From positions 1-38,865 of the forward strand of contig JAPKZK010000134.1 in NCBI GenBank assembly GCA_026393835.1: a stretch of 38,865 bases of DNA. Reading direction: 5' to 3'. A program made the position numbers and the translations under genes. This document shows, in pieces, positions 26,415 through 33,902 of this stretch. Under the pieces are notes generated by a model. It did not search any database. It was not told the origin of the DNA and was given only the letters and a program-made list of their open reading frames with translations. Source of the DNA: Candidatus Aminicenantota bacterium (GTDB lineage Bacteria; Acidobacteriota; Aminicenantia; UBA2199). The first letter of the stretch is position 1. Each line of letters opens with the position of its first letter.

Positions 26415-26765
26415 ATGACTGACAAAATTAGGAAACGTGCAAAATTGACAGGGGTTACCCTGAGCATACTGGACCCGGATGGGACCCCCAGGAACATTAC
26501 TCTCGATCCCAAACATGCGACAGGTCTTTTTTGGAGCGACGAGACCGTATTACAAATATTTGCTCCCTACTATGATAATGCTCAATCCGAGATGACAAAA
26601 GATGAATTAATCAATCGTTTCGGCCCGGAAGCTGAAAAGATCATTGGGAAAAGTCCAAACATCAAAATTACTAAAAATGTGGTGGAAGAACTGTGGAACC
26701 TGCCGGACGCAAATGGTCATCTGCGAGCATTTATGATAAAAACCAATGATTGTTATCCCGGCTGA
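26415..26765 (+). CDS. Small uncharacterised protein (116 aa)
   Basis: I do not recognise a family. AGGAGG at 26402-26407 lies 7 nt before the ATG, and a consensus promoter precedes it, so I regard it as a real gene. The sequence is soluble and charged, without signal peptide or membrane segment. It has a lone cysteine at residue 113 in the terminal DCYPG. It is divergent from the receptor kinase, with 174 bp between starts. A C-terminal Cys in a small, highly expressed protein could suggest a modified-peptide precursor, but there is no leader motif or modification enzyme nearby, so that is only speculation. Alternatives include a kinase substrate or a small regulatory protein. Confidence 0.7.
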   Translation: MTDKIRKRAKLTGVTLSILDPDGTPRNITLDPKHATGLFWSDETVLQIFAPYYDNAQSEMTKDELINRFGPEAEKIIGKSPNIKITKNVVEELWNLPDANGHLRAFMIKTNDCYPG

Positions 26766-26779
26766 TGTTATTTAGCCGG
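26758..26779. terminator. Hairpin between convergent genes, possible terminator
   Basis: CCGGCT (26758-26763) pairs with AGCCGG (26774-26779), and CTGAT/ATCAG extends the symmetry. It overlaps the stop of the small gene and lies 12 bp from the btuF stop. There is no U-run on either strand, so intrinsic termination is doubtful. Confidence 0.3.
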
Positions 26780-26791
26780 TAATCAGTCCTG

Positions 26792-27628
26792 TTAAGGCCG
26801 CGCTTTAAAAAATAAGGAGTGCATTTTTTCCGCGATGCGGGGGACCCGGGGACCGGGAATGAGCCACAAATTATCTTTTATGATGGTTATTCTCCTATTT
26901 TTTACCGCCGGGATAAAAGAGAACTTTTCCCACAAGGCCATGACTTTTTCATCATCGATGCCTTCATTAAATGCCGAAAGCTCGATGATAACATCCGGGT
27001 TCATGGCAACAATCGATTCGATGGATATGCCGGGATAACTGATGCCCCCTTCATAAGCGTTCCTCCCGCCGGCTACTTCCATAAGTTCATTTAAGAAATC
27101 CCCGGCCCCGATGATGTACATGTTGCTGAGAGTATCCGGGTTCCTACCGATAATTAAAAGGACTTTTACTTTTTTCTCCCCCACTGTTTTTTGCCGGATG
27201 CTTTCCAATTGGCCCCGTATACCCGATATTAATTCTTTCCCTTTTTCTTCCAGCCCCAGGGTTTTTGAAACAGCAGCTATGCCATCAAATACATCCCCCA
27301 GGTCGGTGTGCTTTACTACCACCAGTTTCGCTCTTTTTTCCATTATCTTTATTCTTTCATAACTCTCCGGGTACAGGATAATGACATCCGGTTTCAACCC
27401 GACGATTATTTCCAGGTTTACGTCCAGCAGCCCGCCCACCCGGGTAATCTTCTTGGCTTCTTCCGGGTAATTGCAGAATTTGGTGTTGCCTACCAGGCTG
27501 TCCCCTTTCCCCAATGCAAATACCATCTCGGTCAACGCCGGCGCCAACGTGATAATCCGCTCCGCATAAATATGAAAAGGCGCTGCTGCTAAAAAAAACA
27601 AGAAAAATAATAACTTTATTGATTTCAT
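26792..27628 (-). CDS. btuF: Cobalamin ABC-transporter substrate-binding protein (BtuF-like)
   Basis: The product is 278 aa with a signal peptide (residues 1-22, cleavage near IYA-ERI). It is a class III periplasmic binding protein: RIITLAPALTEMVFALGKGDSLVG at the mature N-terminus, KPDVIILYPES in the first lobe, and PGPRVPRIAEKMHSLFF at the C-terminus, all typical of BtuF/heme/siderophore binders. Cobalamin specificity is inferred from the upstream riboswitch and btuB. It follows btuB by 62 bp on the same strand. That spacer is entirely one dispersed repeat whose end supplies GGAGG just before the ATG. The permease and ATPase (btuCD) are not in the window. Confidence 0.85.
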   Translation of the reverse strand: MKSIKLLFFLFFLAAAPFHIYAERIITLAPALTEMVFALGKGDSLVGNTKFCNYPEEAKKITRVGGLLDVNLEIIVGLKPDVIILYPESYERIKIMEKRAKLVVVKHTDLGDVFDGIAAVSKTLGLEEKGKELISGIRGQLESIRQKTVGEKKVKVLLIIGRNPDTLSNMYIIGAGDFLNELMEVAGGRNAYEGGISYPGISIESIVAMNPDVIIELSAFNEGIDDEKVMALWEKFSFIPAVKNRRITIIKDNLWLIPGPRVPRIAEKMHSLFFKARP

Positions 27629-27690
27629 AATGCCTCCGGCAGCCAGGGACCTTTTTATAAAAAGGTCCCTGGACCCCCAAAAATTTTTGA
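27629..27690 (-). repeat. 62-bp dispersed repeat filling the btuB-btuF spacer
   Basis: On the minus strand it reads TCAAAAATTTTTGGG, then an AGGGACC...GGTCCCT hairpin, and ends CTGCCGGAGGCATT. It extends exactly from the base after the btuB stop to the base before the btuF start. It matches the NRPS-internal copy at 15240-15302 at about 50 of 60 positions. Confidence 0.9.
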
Positions 27691-29559
27691 TTATTTGATC
27701 CTGTACTTTATCCCCAGTTCAAACCTCCTGCCCGGCGCCGGGTAACCGATAAACTCCTGGTAACTCCTATCAAAAGCATTGGTCAATTTCCCAAATACCG
27801 ACAAACCACCGGTTACCGGGACCACCAGGCTGAAATCAAAAGTATCGAACGCCGGCGCTTCCACATACGGCGGCCAGGCCATATAATCCAGGTCCGGCCT
27901 CCTACCCACATAAACCATACTGGCCGAAACACTAAACCATTTGTGCGCATACGTTAAAAAACCCGAAAACGTGTGCTTCGGCTTCCTTATCAACGGCTTG
28001 CCCGTCGCCCGGTCCTCCGTGTGCAGATACGTATAAGAACCCGATACCGTTAACCGATAAACCGGCCGGAACGTGGCGGACAATTCCATGCCGTAAGTAT
28101 CCACATTGGCGATGTTCCGGTACTGCCCCGTATACGTTTCCCAATCGACGGTAACCCAATCGATCATATCCCGGTACCGCATCGTAAAGTAAGTGGCGCT
28201 CAAAACTACTTTCTCAGAATAAAACTCGCCACCTATTTCAAAAGATTTCCCCTTTTCCGGTTTCAAGTCGAAATTCGGCGTTCCCCAGGGATTCACCATC
28301 TGGGAAACCATGGGCGCCAGGAAACTCTGAGAATATGAGGCCCGCAATTTAAACCGGTTGGCCATAAGGTAAGAGACGCCGATATGGGGCGAGAAATTGG
28401 CCGCCACGTCTTTGTATTTATCGTACCGGATAGAGGCCGCAACTTGCAGCGCATTAAGGTTCAGCGCAGTAGAGACAAAGCTGGAAAAATAATTCATTTT
28501 CACATTGTCCAACGACCTGCCGTAATTATTTTCATTCAAAATAGCCTGGTCCGAATAATCCAATCCGGCCCAGACATCCAGTTTCTCAAAGAAACGCCCG
28601 CTGTAAGTCGCTTCCGCCTCATAGTTATCGAATTTGTTCCTAAAATACGGCGCCCCCCACAGGTCATTGGGGTCTTTAAACTCATACCTGCTGTTGGTGT
28701 ACGCCAGTTTTACATCCATCTTTGCCGTATCGCTCAAAGTGAATACAAACGGTAAAGCCAGGATGTAATAATCTTGCTTATAGTGTCTTGTAGGGGAAGG
28801 GACCCCGTCATTAAAAGGAATACCCGAATCCGTAAAATTCCCAAAAAAACGGATGCCGGATTTGATCTTTTCATTTTTGAAATTCACTCGCGCGGACAGG
28901 CCCGTATTTTTGAATATGTCGTTGTCCACGTTGTCGCTGTAACGCTGGGTATTCACCGACAGTCCCAGGGTAAATCCTTTTAGATTTGCAGTCCCGGAAA
29001 AATTACCCAGGTAAGACCCGTGACTGCCGAAAGAAGCCATGAAATTAGCGCCTTCCTTCGAATCCGTGTTCATGCTGACAACGCCGCCCATGGCATCCGA
29101 GCCGTAAATATGGCTGAGTGGGCCGCGAACCACTTCCACCCGGTCGATCAAGTTGGGGGAAAGCACCGCCAGGCTGATGCCGCCGATATTGGCGCCGTCC
29201 CGCAGTTTAACCCCGTCCACGATATAAAGCACCTGGGTGTTCTTGGAACCCCGGATGTAAGTGGAAGAGGCCTGACCGAATTGACCCGCGGATAAAGTCA
29301 AAAGACCGGGCGTCAATTGCAGCACCGACTTTAAACTTTCAAAATTCAATGTCTCCATTTCTTCGCTCTTGAAGATAGAGACGCTCTCAATAGTTTTAAT
29401 TACCGGCACATTGCCCACCACTTCCACCACTTCCGTAAACATCGATTCATTTTCTTTTTTCTTCTGATCCGTGTCTTCTTCCGGGAAAAGGGAAATGGGC
29501 GTTGAAAATACCGCTAAAACCATCGCTGCAAACAAAATCATAAACATTTTTTTAAACAT
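27691..29559 (-). CDS. btuB: TonB-dependent outer-membrane receptor, probable cobalamin receptor
   Basis: The product is 622 aa from ATG 29559. The upstream in-frame ATG at 29577 is rejected because the Shine-Dalgarno AAGGAG lies between the two ATGs and the signal peptide starts at the second. Residues 1-25 form a signal peptide; TEVVEVVG (42-49) resembles a TonB box. The plug domain (about 50-165) has the LTPGLLTLSAGQFGQASSTY and VEVVRGPLSHIYGSDAMGGVV signatures, and a 22-strand-type barrel follows. It ends YRIK rather than the usual aromatic residue. It is the first gene after a cobalamin riboswitch, which makes B12 or a corrinoid the likely substrate. Confidence 0.88.
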   Translation of the reverse strand: MFKKMFMILFAAMVLAVFSTPISLFPEEDTDQKKKENESMFTEVVEVVGNVPVIKTIESVSIFKSEEMETLNFESLKSVLQLTPGLLTLSAGQFGQASSTYIRGSKNTQVLYIVDGVKLRDGANIGGISLAVLSPNLIDRVEVVRGPLSHIYGSDAMGGVVSMNTDSKEGANFMASFGSHGSYLGNFSGTANLKGFTLGLSVNTQRYSDNVDNDIFKNTGLSARVNFKNEKIKSGIRFFGNFTDSGIPFNDGVPSPTRHYKQDYYILALPFVFTLSDTAKMDVKLAYTNSRYEFKDPNDLWGAPYFRNKFDNYEAEATYSGRFFEKLDVWAGLDYSDQAILNENNYGRSLDNVKMNYFSSFVSTALNLNALQVAASIRYDKYKDVAANFSPHIGVSYLMANRFKLRASYSQSFLAPMVSQMVNPWGTPNFDLKPEKGKSFEIGGEFYSEKVVLSATYFTMRYRDMIDWVTVDWETYTGQYRNIANVDTYGMELSATFRPVYRLTVSGSYTYLHTEDRATGKPLIRKPKHTFSGFLTYAHKWFSVSASMVYVGRRPDLDYMAWPPYVEAPAFDTFDFSLVVPVTGGLSVFGKLTNAFDRSYQEFIGYPAPGRRFELGIKYRIK

Positions 29560-29606
29560 ACAAAGCTCCTTATACATTCATTTCGAGGGCTTTATGTTTT
29601 CCGTCA

Positions 29607-29631
29607 TAATACCCGCCCTCCGCAGGTATTA
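29607..29631 (-). promoter_or_regulatory. Hairpin downstream of the riboswitch, candidate expression platform
   Basis: TAATACC (29607-29613) and GGTATTA (29625-29631) form a stem, next to a second GGCG-rich hairpin. No U-tract follows, so transcription termination is not obvious; action at the level of translation is possible. Confidence 0.35.
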
Positions 29632-29671
29632 CCGGCGGCGTTGTGACGCCGTTTCGCCGATAGGTTTAAGC

Positions 29672-29842
29672 GCTTAATAGGTCTTCCGACTCCCGGGATC
29701 TTTAAAAGCCTTCCCACTCCTAACAAAGAAGCAGTGGCTGATCCGCTTTAAAGACACTTCCCGGACTTTACTTTGTCCGGGACCCGGTCACGGCAGCGGG
29801 GGCTGTGGGGTTTTAAAACCCTCTTCCCTTGAATTAAGCCTT
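29672..29842 (-). ncRNA. Cobalamin (B12) riboswitch
   Basis: Read on the minus strand, the aptamer elements occur in the right order: CAAGGGAAGAGGG, then CAGCCCCCGCTGCCGTGACC, a CCCGGACAAAGT/ACTTTGTCCGGG-type hairpin, the B12-box-like AGCCACTGC, GGAGTGGGAAGG, and GAGTCGGAAGACCT near the 3' end. These are the conserved blocks of the cobalamin riboswitch. It lies between a consensus promoter and btuB. Bound corrinoid would be expected to repress btuB-btuF. Confidence 0.9.
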
Positions 29843-29850
29843 AAGATTAA

Positions 29851-29879
29851 ATTCTATAACTCTTGCCCCAAATTGTCAA
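29851..29879 (-). promoter_or_regulatory. Promoter of the riboswitch-btuB-btuF transcript
   Basis: On the minus strand TTGACA (29874-29879), 17-bp spacer, TAGAAT (29851-29856), just before the aptamer. Confidence 0.7.
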
Positions 29880-29910
29880 TAGAGTGATACAGGTAAAAAC
29901 GCAAAAACAC

Positions 29911-29938
29911 TTGACATTTTTTAGGTTATGGATAAAAA
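29911..29938 (+). promoter_or_regulatory. Probable promoter of the DUF4388 gene
   Basis: TTGACA (29911-29916), 16-bp spacer, TAAAAA (29933-29938). The predicted start near 29945 leaves a leader of only about 10 nt before ATG 29958, without a Shine-Dalgarno sequence. Confidence 0.45.
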
Positions 29939-29957
29939 TAGAGACTTGAAATGATCC

Positions 29958-31541
29958 ATGGATGGTATACGATTAATGATAAGTGAGAAAGGCACGCTGA
30001 AAGACACGCCTGTTATGAAGCTGCTGCTGGCCGTTTTCGAGCAAACCCTCACGGGCATCCTTTACGTCAAAAACGAGGAAGTCCTCAAGGTGTTGTACTT
30101 CAATCGCGGCAAACTGATCTGGGCCATTTCCAATTCCGATGAAGACAAACTGGAAAATATCCTGGGCGCACGGGACATGGTGGACCCCAATATCCTTCTT
30201 AAAGTCAAACGGGAAGCCCATGTCTCCGAATCTATCGGCAAATTACTGGTGGAAAAAGGCCTCATTACCCTGGAAGAATTGATCGATTCTTCCAAAATCC
30301 AATTAAAACGAATTATCTTCAGCATCCTTAAATGGAAAACCGGGGGGTTTCAATTTGTAAAAGACGCCCCTCCGGAACGGCTATTGAGTCTCGATCTCAG
30401 CATCACTAACTTTATCGTCGACTTTATCCTGGATGAAATGGATATCAGCGATATCTGGAAAGAAATCGGCTCCCTCCAGGTAGAATTAATCAAAAACCCC
30501 GATGAAAAGAAAATAAGCAAGTATCGACTCTCTGAAAAACAAATAACATTGTTGAACAGTTTCTCCGGGAAAGATAAACTGGAGACTGTACTATCCCAGT
30601 ATTCCGGCGGACACCGGGAATCGCTGCTGAAAATCATCTATTTCTTTTTAATGTCTGAACTGTTGATAAAAAAAGAGTTTGAATTGGCCGATTCCTCTGT
30701 CTTCGAGGAAGACGCGGGTTTCGAGTATTTCCATACAGAAGAGCAAGAACCGGAACCCGAAGAAATCGTACCGGTGAAAAGCATCCCGAAACAGTCGTCG
30801 GCGTCGGAAGCGCCGGAATCATTTATGTTCGCATCCGATTCTCTCGCCCCAACAGAGGAGGAAATCTTCAACGAGGCCAAAACTAAAAAAATAAAAACAG
30901 CCACCTGGATCCTGGTTATTTTTATCCTGATCATCGGTGGAATTATTTTATTAATACTGCCCCTTCTTTTAAACGAGAATCCCATCGATAAGATAGCGAC
31001 TGCCCCCGATACCGGTCCTTCCGCTCAAGATATCATTACCATCGATGAACGGAAACCGGAAGTGGAGAAAAGCGAAGATCAAAAAACAGGGGAACCGGCC
31101 GTCGAAACATCCGGGACGCCCTCTGAAACGCCATCAGAGTCGCTATCGCCAACAGTAACACCCCCGGATATAAAACCCATACCTGGCGAAAAACCGAAGC
31201 TGCCGCCCGGGAAAAGCGCCCTGGTTTATTTCCGGGAAGGGAATATGATTACGGCCGGGGATATCTGGAAACAGGAATTGATAAACGCCGGGATCAAATA
31301 TTCGATTTTATTGGAACTGGATTGTCAGAAAGAGTCCGTAATCAGGGCTTTTGACCGGGTGGAAGCGAAAGAGGGTTTTTTTATTTTGAATAAACCGTCA
31401 CAGGGTCGGGCCTGTTTCCTGGTGATGTGGGGTAAGTATCAAACCGGGCAGGAGGCGGCGGCAGGTTTAAAGTTAATCCCGCAGTATTTTTGGCAGCAGC
31501 CCAATCCCCCTGGAGTGATCGATGTTACCAAATATCTTTAA
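29958..31541 (+). CDS. DUF4388-domain membrane protein with C-terminal SPOR-like domain
   Basis: The product is 527 aa. The N-terminal part (about 10-110) fits DUF4388/PATAN: KGTLKDTPVMKLLLAVFEQTLTG has the layout of that family, which is associated with bacterial signalling and gliding or phototaxis regulators. The middle (about 110-240) is helical, and an acidic Pro/Glu linker follows. A single membrane helix (about 314-336) is followed by a Pro/Thr/Ser-rich linker. The last 100 residues, ending in …GRACFLVMWGKYQTGQEAAAGLKLIP, look like a SPOR-type peptidoglycan-binding fold. So it has cytoplasmic DUF4388 and periplasmic cell-wall binding. ATG 29958 is likely but Met7 (29976) is possible. 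No operon partner; the tRNA downstream has its own promoter. Confidence 0.75.
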   Translation: MDGIRLMISEKGTLKDTPVMKLLLAVFEQTLTGILYVKNEEVLKVLYFNRGKLIWAISNSDEDKLENILGARDMVDPNILLKVKREAHVSESIGKLLVEKGLITLEELIDSSKIQLKRIIFSILKWKTGGFQFVKDAPPERLLSLDLSITNFIVDFILDEMDISDIWKEIGSLQVELIKNPDEKKISKYRLSEKQITLLNSFSGKDKLETVLSQYSGGHRESLLKIIYFFLMSELLIKKEFELADSSVFEEDAGFEYFHTEEQEPEPEEIVPVKSIPKQSSASEAPESFMFASDSLAPTEEEIFNEAKTKKIKTATWILVIFILIIGGIILLILPLLLNENPIDKIATAPDTGPSAQDIITIDERKPEVEKSEDQKTGEPAVETSGTPSETPSESLSPTVTPPDIKPIPGEKPKLPPGKSALVYFREGNMITAGDIWKQELINAGIKYSILLELDCQKESVIRAFDRVEAKEGFFILNKPSQGRACFLVMWGKYQTGQEAAAGLKLIPQYFWQQPNPPGVIDVTKYL

Positions 31542-31547
31542 AATTCC

Positions 31548-31576
31548 TTGACAAAACCATTGACTCCTATTATAAT
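31548..31576 (+). promoter_or_regulatory. Consensus promoter of tRNA-Leu
   Basis: TTGACA (31548-31553), 17 bp, TATAAT (31571-31576): perfect consensus, 16 bp before the mature tRNA 5' end. Confidence 0.85.
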
Positions 31577-31592
31577 GTGGTTTCAAATGAAT

Positions 31593-31678
31593 GCCGGAGT
31601 GGCGGAATTGGCAGACGCACCGGACTCAAAATCCGACGAGGTTCACTCCTCGTGAGGGTTCGACTCCCTCCTCCGGCA
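31593..31678 (+). tRNA. tRNA-Leu (anticodon CAA)
   Basis: Class II tRNA of 86 nt. Acceptor GCCGGAG pairs with CTCCGGC (31671-31677), discriminator A at 31678. Anticodon loop CTCAAAA gives CAA, decoding UUG. A long variable arm (CGAGGTTCACTCCTCG) and the T loop GGTTCGACTCC are present. The anticodon stem has one C-A mismatch at its outer pair. CCA is not encoded (followed by TTCCC). Confidence 0.92.
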
Positions 31679-31974
31679 TTCCCCCTTTCATCACCCGTTA
31701 ACAATTAACAATAATCTCCTACCTTAATTATTTTTAACTGGTCAGGCTATAGCCTATAGCCTGATATGAAAATAGCCACGAAGGCACAAAGGAACACCAA
31801 GGGGTTTATAATAAAAAAATTCTTGGCGCCCTGGTGCGCCGCCTTTTGGTGGCAAAGTTTTCATGGTCTCAGGGCGACGGCGGGCCGTCATGACGTACTG
31901 CCATTTAAAAGCGGTTCGATTATTTCTTCAAAGGAATCCATGGCAGGTGCAGTCGCAGCCGCTTCTTATCCAAT
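31679..31974. repeat. Repeat-rich spacer after tRNA-Leu
   Basis: No credible gene. It contains a perfect inverted repeat CAGGCTATAG-C-CTATAGCCTG (31743-31763), a GCCACGAAGGCACAAAGG-type element (about 31776-31793), and a GGCGCCCTGGTGCGCC inverted stretch near 31826. Confidence 0.6.
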
Positions 31975-32310
31975 GGTAACCTGTCAATGTCTGACGGGAA
32001 GTATCCAATGTCGGTTGGTAATCTGTCAATATCCGACGGGAAGGAATGAATATCCGTTGGTAATCTATCAATATCCGTCGGTAATCTGTCAATATCCGGC
32101 GGGAAGGAAACAATATCCGTCGGTAATCTGTCAATGTCCGACGGGAAGGAGTGAATATCCGTTGGTAATCTATCAATATCCGGCGGTAATCTGTCAATAT
32201 CCGGCGGGAAGGAGTGAATATCCGTTGGTAATCTATCAATATCCGTCGGTAATCTGTCAATATCCGATGGGAAGGAATCAATATCCGTTGGTAAGGAATG
32301 AATGTCCGAC
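31975..32310 (+). repeat. Minisatellite array 1: sixteen 21-bp units
   Basis: Sixteen contiguous units of exactly 21 bp of two types: GGTAATCTRTCAATATCC plus three bases, and GGGAAGGARTGAATATCC plus three bases. The order is mostly a three-unit (63-bp) higher repeat. All three forward frames and some reverse frames stay open because 21 is a multiple of three and the unit lacks stops. Open frames across it are therefore not evidence of coding. Confidence 0.9.
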
Positions 32311-32374
32311 CGGAACCATATTCACCATTAACAATTATCCCTTTTCTGCCGTACTTTTATGGCTATTTTCACAG

Positions 32375-32773
32375 CAGTTGCGGCAATTACCAAAGCGTTT
32401 GAGGCAAATGCCACAGCTCCTGGGACAAATGACAAACTTCCTGGGACAATTGACAAAGGGGTTGTGGCAAATGCCGGAGCATCTCTGGCAAATACCGCGG
32501 ACTCTGGGGCAAATGACAAACTTCCCGGGGCAATTGCCAAAGAGGTTGTGGCAAATGTCCGAACATTTTTGGCAAATGGCAAAACACTTGTGGCAAATGA
32601 CAAAACTCCTGCGGCAAATGACAAATATCTTTTGGCAAATGCCACAGGCGTTGTGCAAGATTACACAGGACCCGTGTATGATCGCACAGCGGGTGTGCAA
32701 GATAACACAGGGCTTGTGCATGATCGCTTGGCAGTAGTGCAAGATGACACGGCAGCTATGCAAAATACCACAA
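32375..32773 (+). repeat. Minisatellite array 2: nineteen 21-bp units
   Basis: Nineteen contiguous, more diverged units of exactly 21 bp. The first thirteen have the core TTGTGGCAAATGACAAA; the last six shift to a TTGTGCAAGATNACACAGG core. A further partial unit or two follow to about 32818 after a 2-bp slip. Same period as array 1 with a different consensus, 64 bp away. Frames that read through it give 7-residue repeats (for example LWQMTKx, or CHLPQxF on the minus strand). Confidence 0.85.
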
Positions 32774-32939
32774 CGCCTCTGGGGAAAATGCCAAAGAGGT
32801 TGGGGCAAATAGAGCAATTCGTGATGAAAATGCGGAAAGGAGAAAGCATTTTTAGGCCAACTTACTTTTCCTTGATATTTGGAACTTCTGCCTGGATAGA
32901 GGAAATCCATGCGGGTCTGTTTATTGAAGAAATTTTCAT

Positions 32940-32967
32940 TTGACGCGAAGTATTTTTGTGCTATAAT
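32940..32967 (+). promoter_or_regulatory. Promoter of the DUF4007-ATPase-PAPS reductase-GIY-YIG operon
   Basis: TTGACG (32940-32945), 16-bp spacer, extended -10 TGCTATAAT with TATAAT at 32962-32967. Leader about 58 nt. Confidence 0.7.
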
Positions 32968-33032
32968 TTAAGTCGCTTGAAACGCAGAAGAATTTTTTGA
33001 AAAGGTTGTAAGGACACAAAATCAGGTAGAAA

Positions 33033-33902
33033 ATGAACAAGTTGAACTTTTCAGGGCATGAGTCATTCCAGTGCAGAGAGCTTTGGCTGAAGAAAGGTTT
33101 CGATTTCGTAAACAGCGGTAAATCGTTTAATGACCCCGATGCCGTTGTCGAACTGGGGGTCGGAAAGAACATGGTGAATTCGATCCAGTATTGGATGACG
33201 GCTTTTTGCGCCCTGGATTCAAAAAAAAATTTGACGGATTTCGCGCGATATGTATTTGGAGAGAAAGGGAAAGACCCATTTATCGAAGATATTGCTTCAC
33301 TCTGGCTTTTACATTATTCCCTGGTTAAAAGGAATCATGCTTCCATTTATTCTCTTTTCTTTAACGAGTTCCGCAAAGAGAAGTCCGAGTTTTCCAGGCA
33401 ACAACTGGTTAATTTCTTAAAACGCAAATGTGAGGAACTCGAGACCGTTGTAAGCGAGAATACCATCGAGAGAGATGTATCTGTGTTTCTAAGTACTTAC
33501 TTGAAACCCGGACGAGAGGATAAAGAAGTCAAAGACCTTTCAGCCGGACTATTGGTAGACCTGGAGATGATTGAAAAAATTAACAAGATGGGAGAGGACG
33601 AAACTGTATGGTTCCGGGTTGTCAATACTGAAAAAGAAGAGATTCCCCCTGAAATATTACTTTTCTGTATCCTGGATAATGAAGATTACGGGAATTCGAT
33701 CTCTTTGCATGGTCTATTAACCGCCGTAAACAGCATCGGAAGTGTTTTTGCAATTAGTTCCGGCAGCATTGTAAAGAAACTCGAAGCATTAACCGAAAAG
33801 TATAAATGGTTGACATATATGGATGACGCCGGGATTAAAGAAGTCCAATTCAAAGATAAGATCGACAAGTGGGAAATACTGGATAACTACTATGGAAAAT
33901 AA
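33033..33902 (+). CDS. DUF4007 protein, SspB-like phosphorothioation component
   Basis: The product is 289 aa. The opening LNFSGHESFQCRELWLKKGF and the GVGKNMVNSIQYWM block are signatures of DUF4007. That family is, to my knowledge, the SspB nickase-type component of single-strand phosphorothioation systems, and it is generally found beside a PAPS-reductase-like gene and a large ATPase, as here. No other domain is visible. The start is ATG 33033 with only a weak ribosome-binding site (CAGGTAG). The 3' end overlaps the next gene by 11 bp. First gene of a four-gene operon. I infer that it helps select or nick DNA for sulfur insertion; the catalytic residues are not ones I can name. Confidence 0.82.
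   Translation: MNKLNFSGHESFQCRELWLKKGFDFVNSGKSFNDPDAVVELGVGKNMVNSIQYWMTAFCALDSKKNLTDFARYVFGEKGKDPFIEDIASLWLLHYSLVKRNHASIYSLFFNEFRKEKSEFSRQQLVNFLKRKCEELETVVSENTIERDVSVFLSTYLKPGREDKEVKDLSAGLLVDLEMIEKINKMGEDETVWFRVVNTEKEEIPPEILLFCILDNEDYGNSISLHGLLTAVNSIGSVFAISSGSIVKKLEALTEKYKWLTYMDDAGIKEVQFKDKIDKWEILDNYYGK

Noticed and set aside
29559..29577. btuB start at ATG 29577
   Set aside because: The ribosome-binding site AAGGAG lies downstream of it, immediately before ATG 29559, where the signal peptide begins.
31593..31678. tRNA-Leu as attachment site of an integrated island
   Set aside because: No integrase gene and no direct repeat of the tRNA 3' end is seen up to the window end.
31766..32737. 323-aa plus-strand reading frame across both 21-bp arrays
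   Set aside because: It is open only because the units lack stops and are a multiple of three; several frames on both strands are equally open, and no ribosome-binding site or non-repeat domain is present.
31975..32773. CRISPR array
   Set aside because: The 21-bp units are directly contiguous and diverge internally; there are no unique spacers and no cas genes.
32375..32773. Template repeat of a diversity-generating retroelement or retron
   Set aside because: No reverse transcriptase gene is present and the variation is spread over all base types and positions.
32359..32943. 194-aa plus-strand frame across array 2
   Set aside because: Same reason; it ends inside the promoter region of the defence-like operon and has no recognisable domain.
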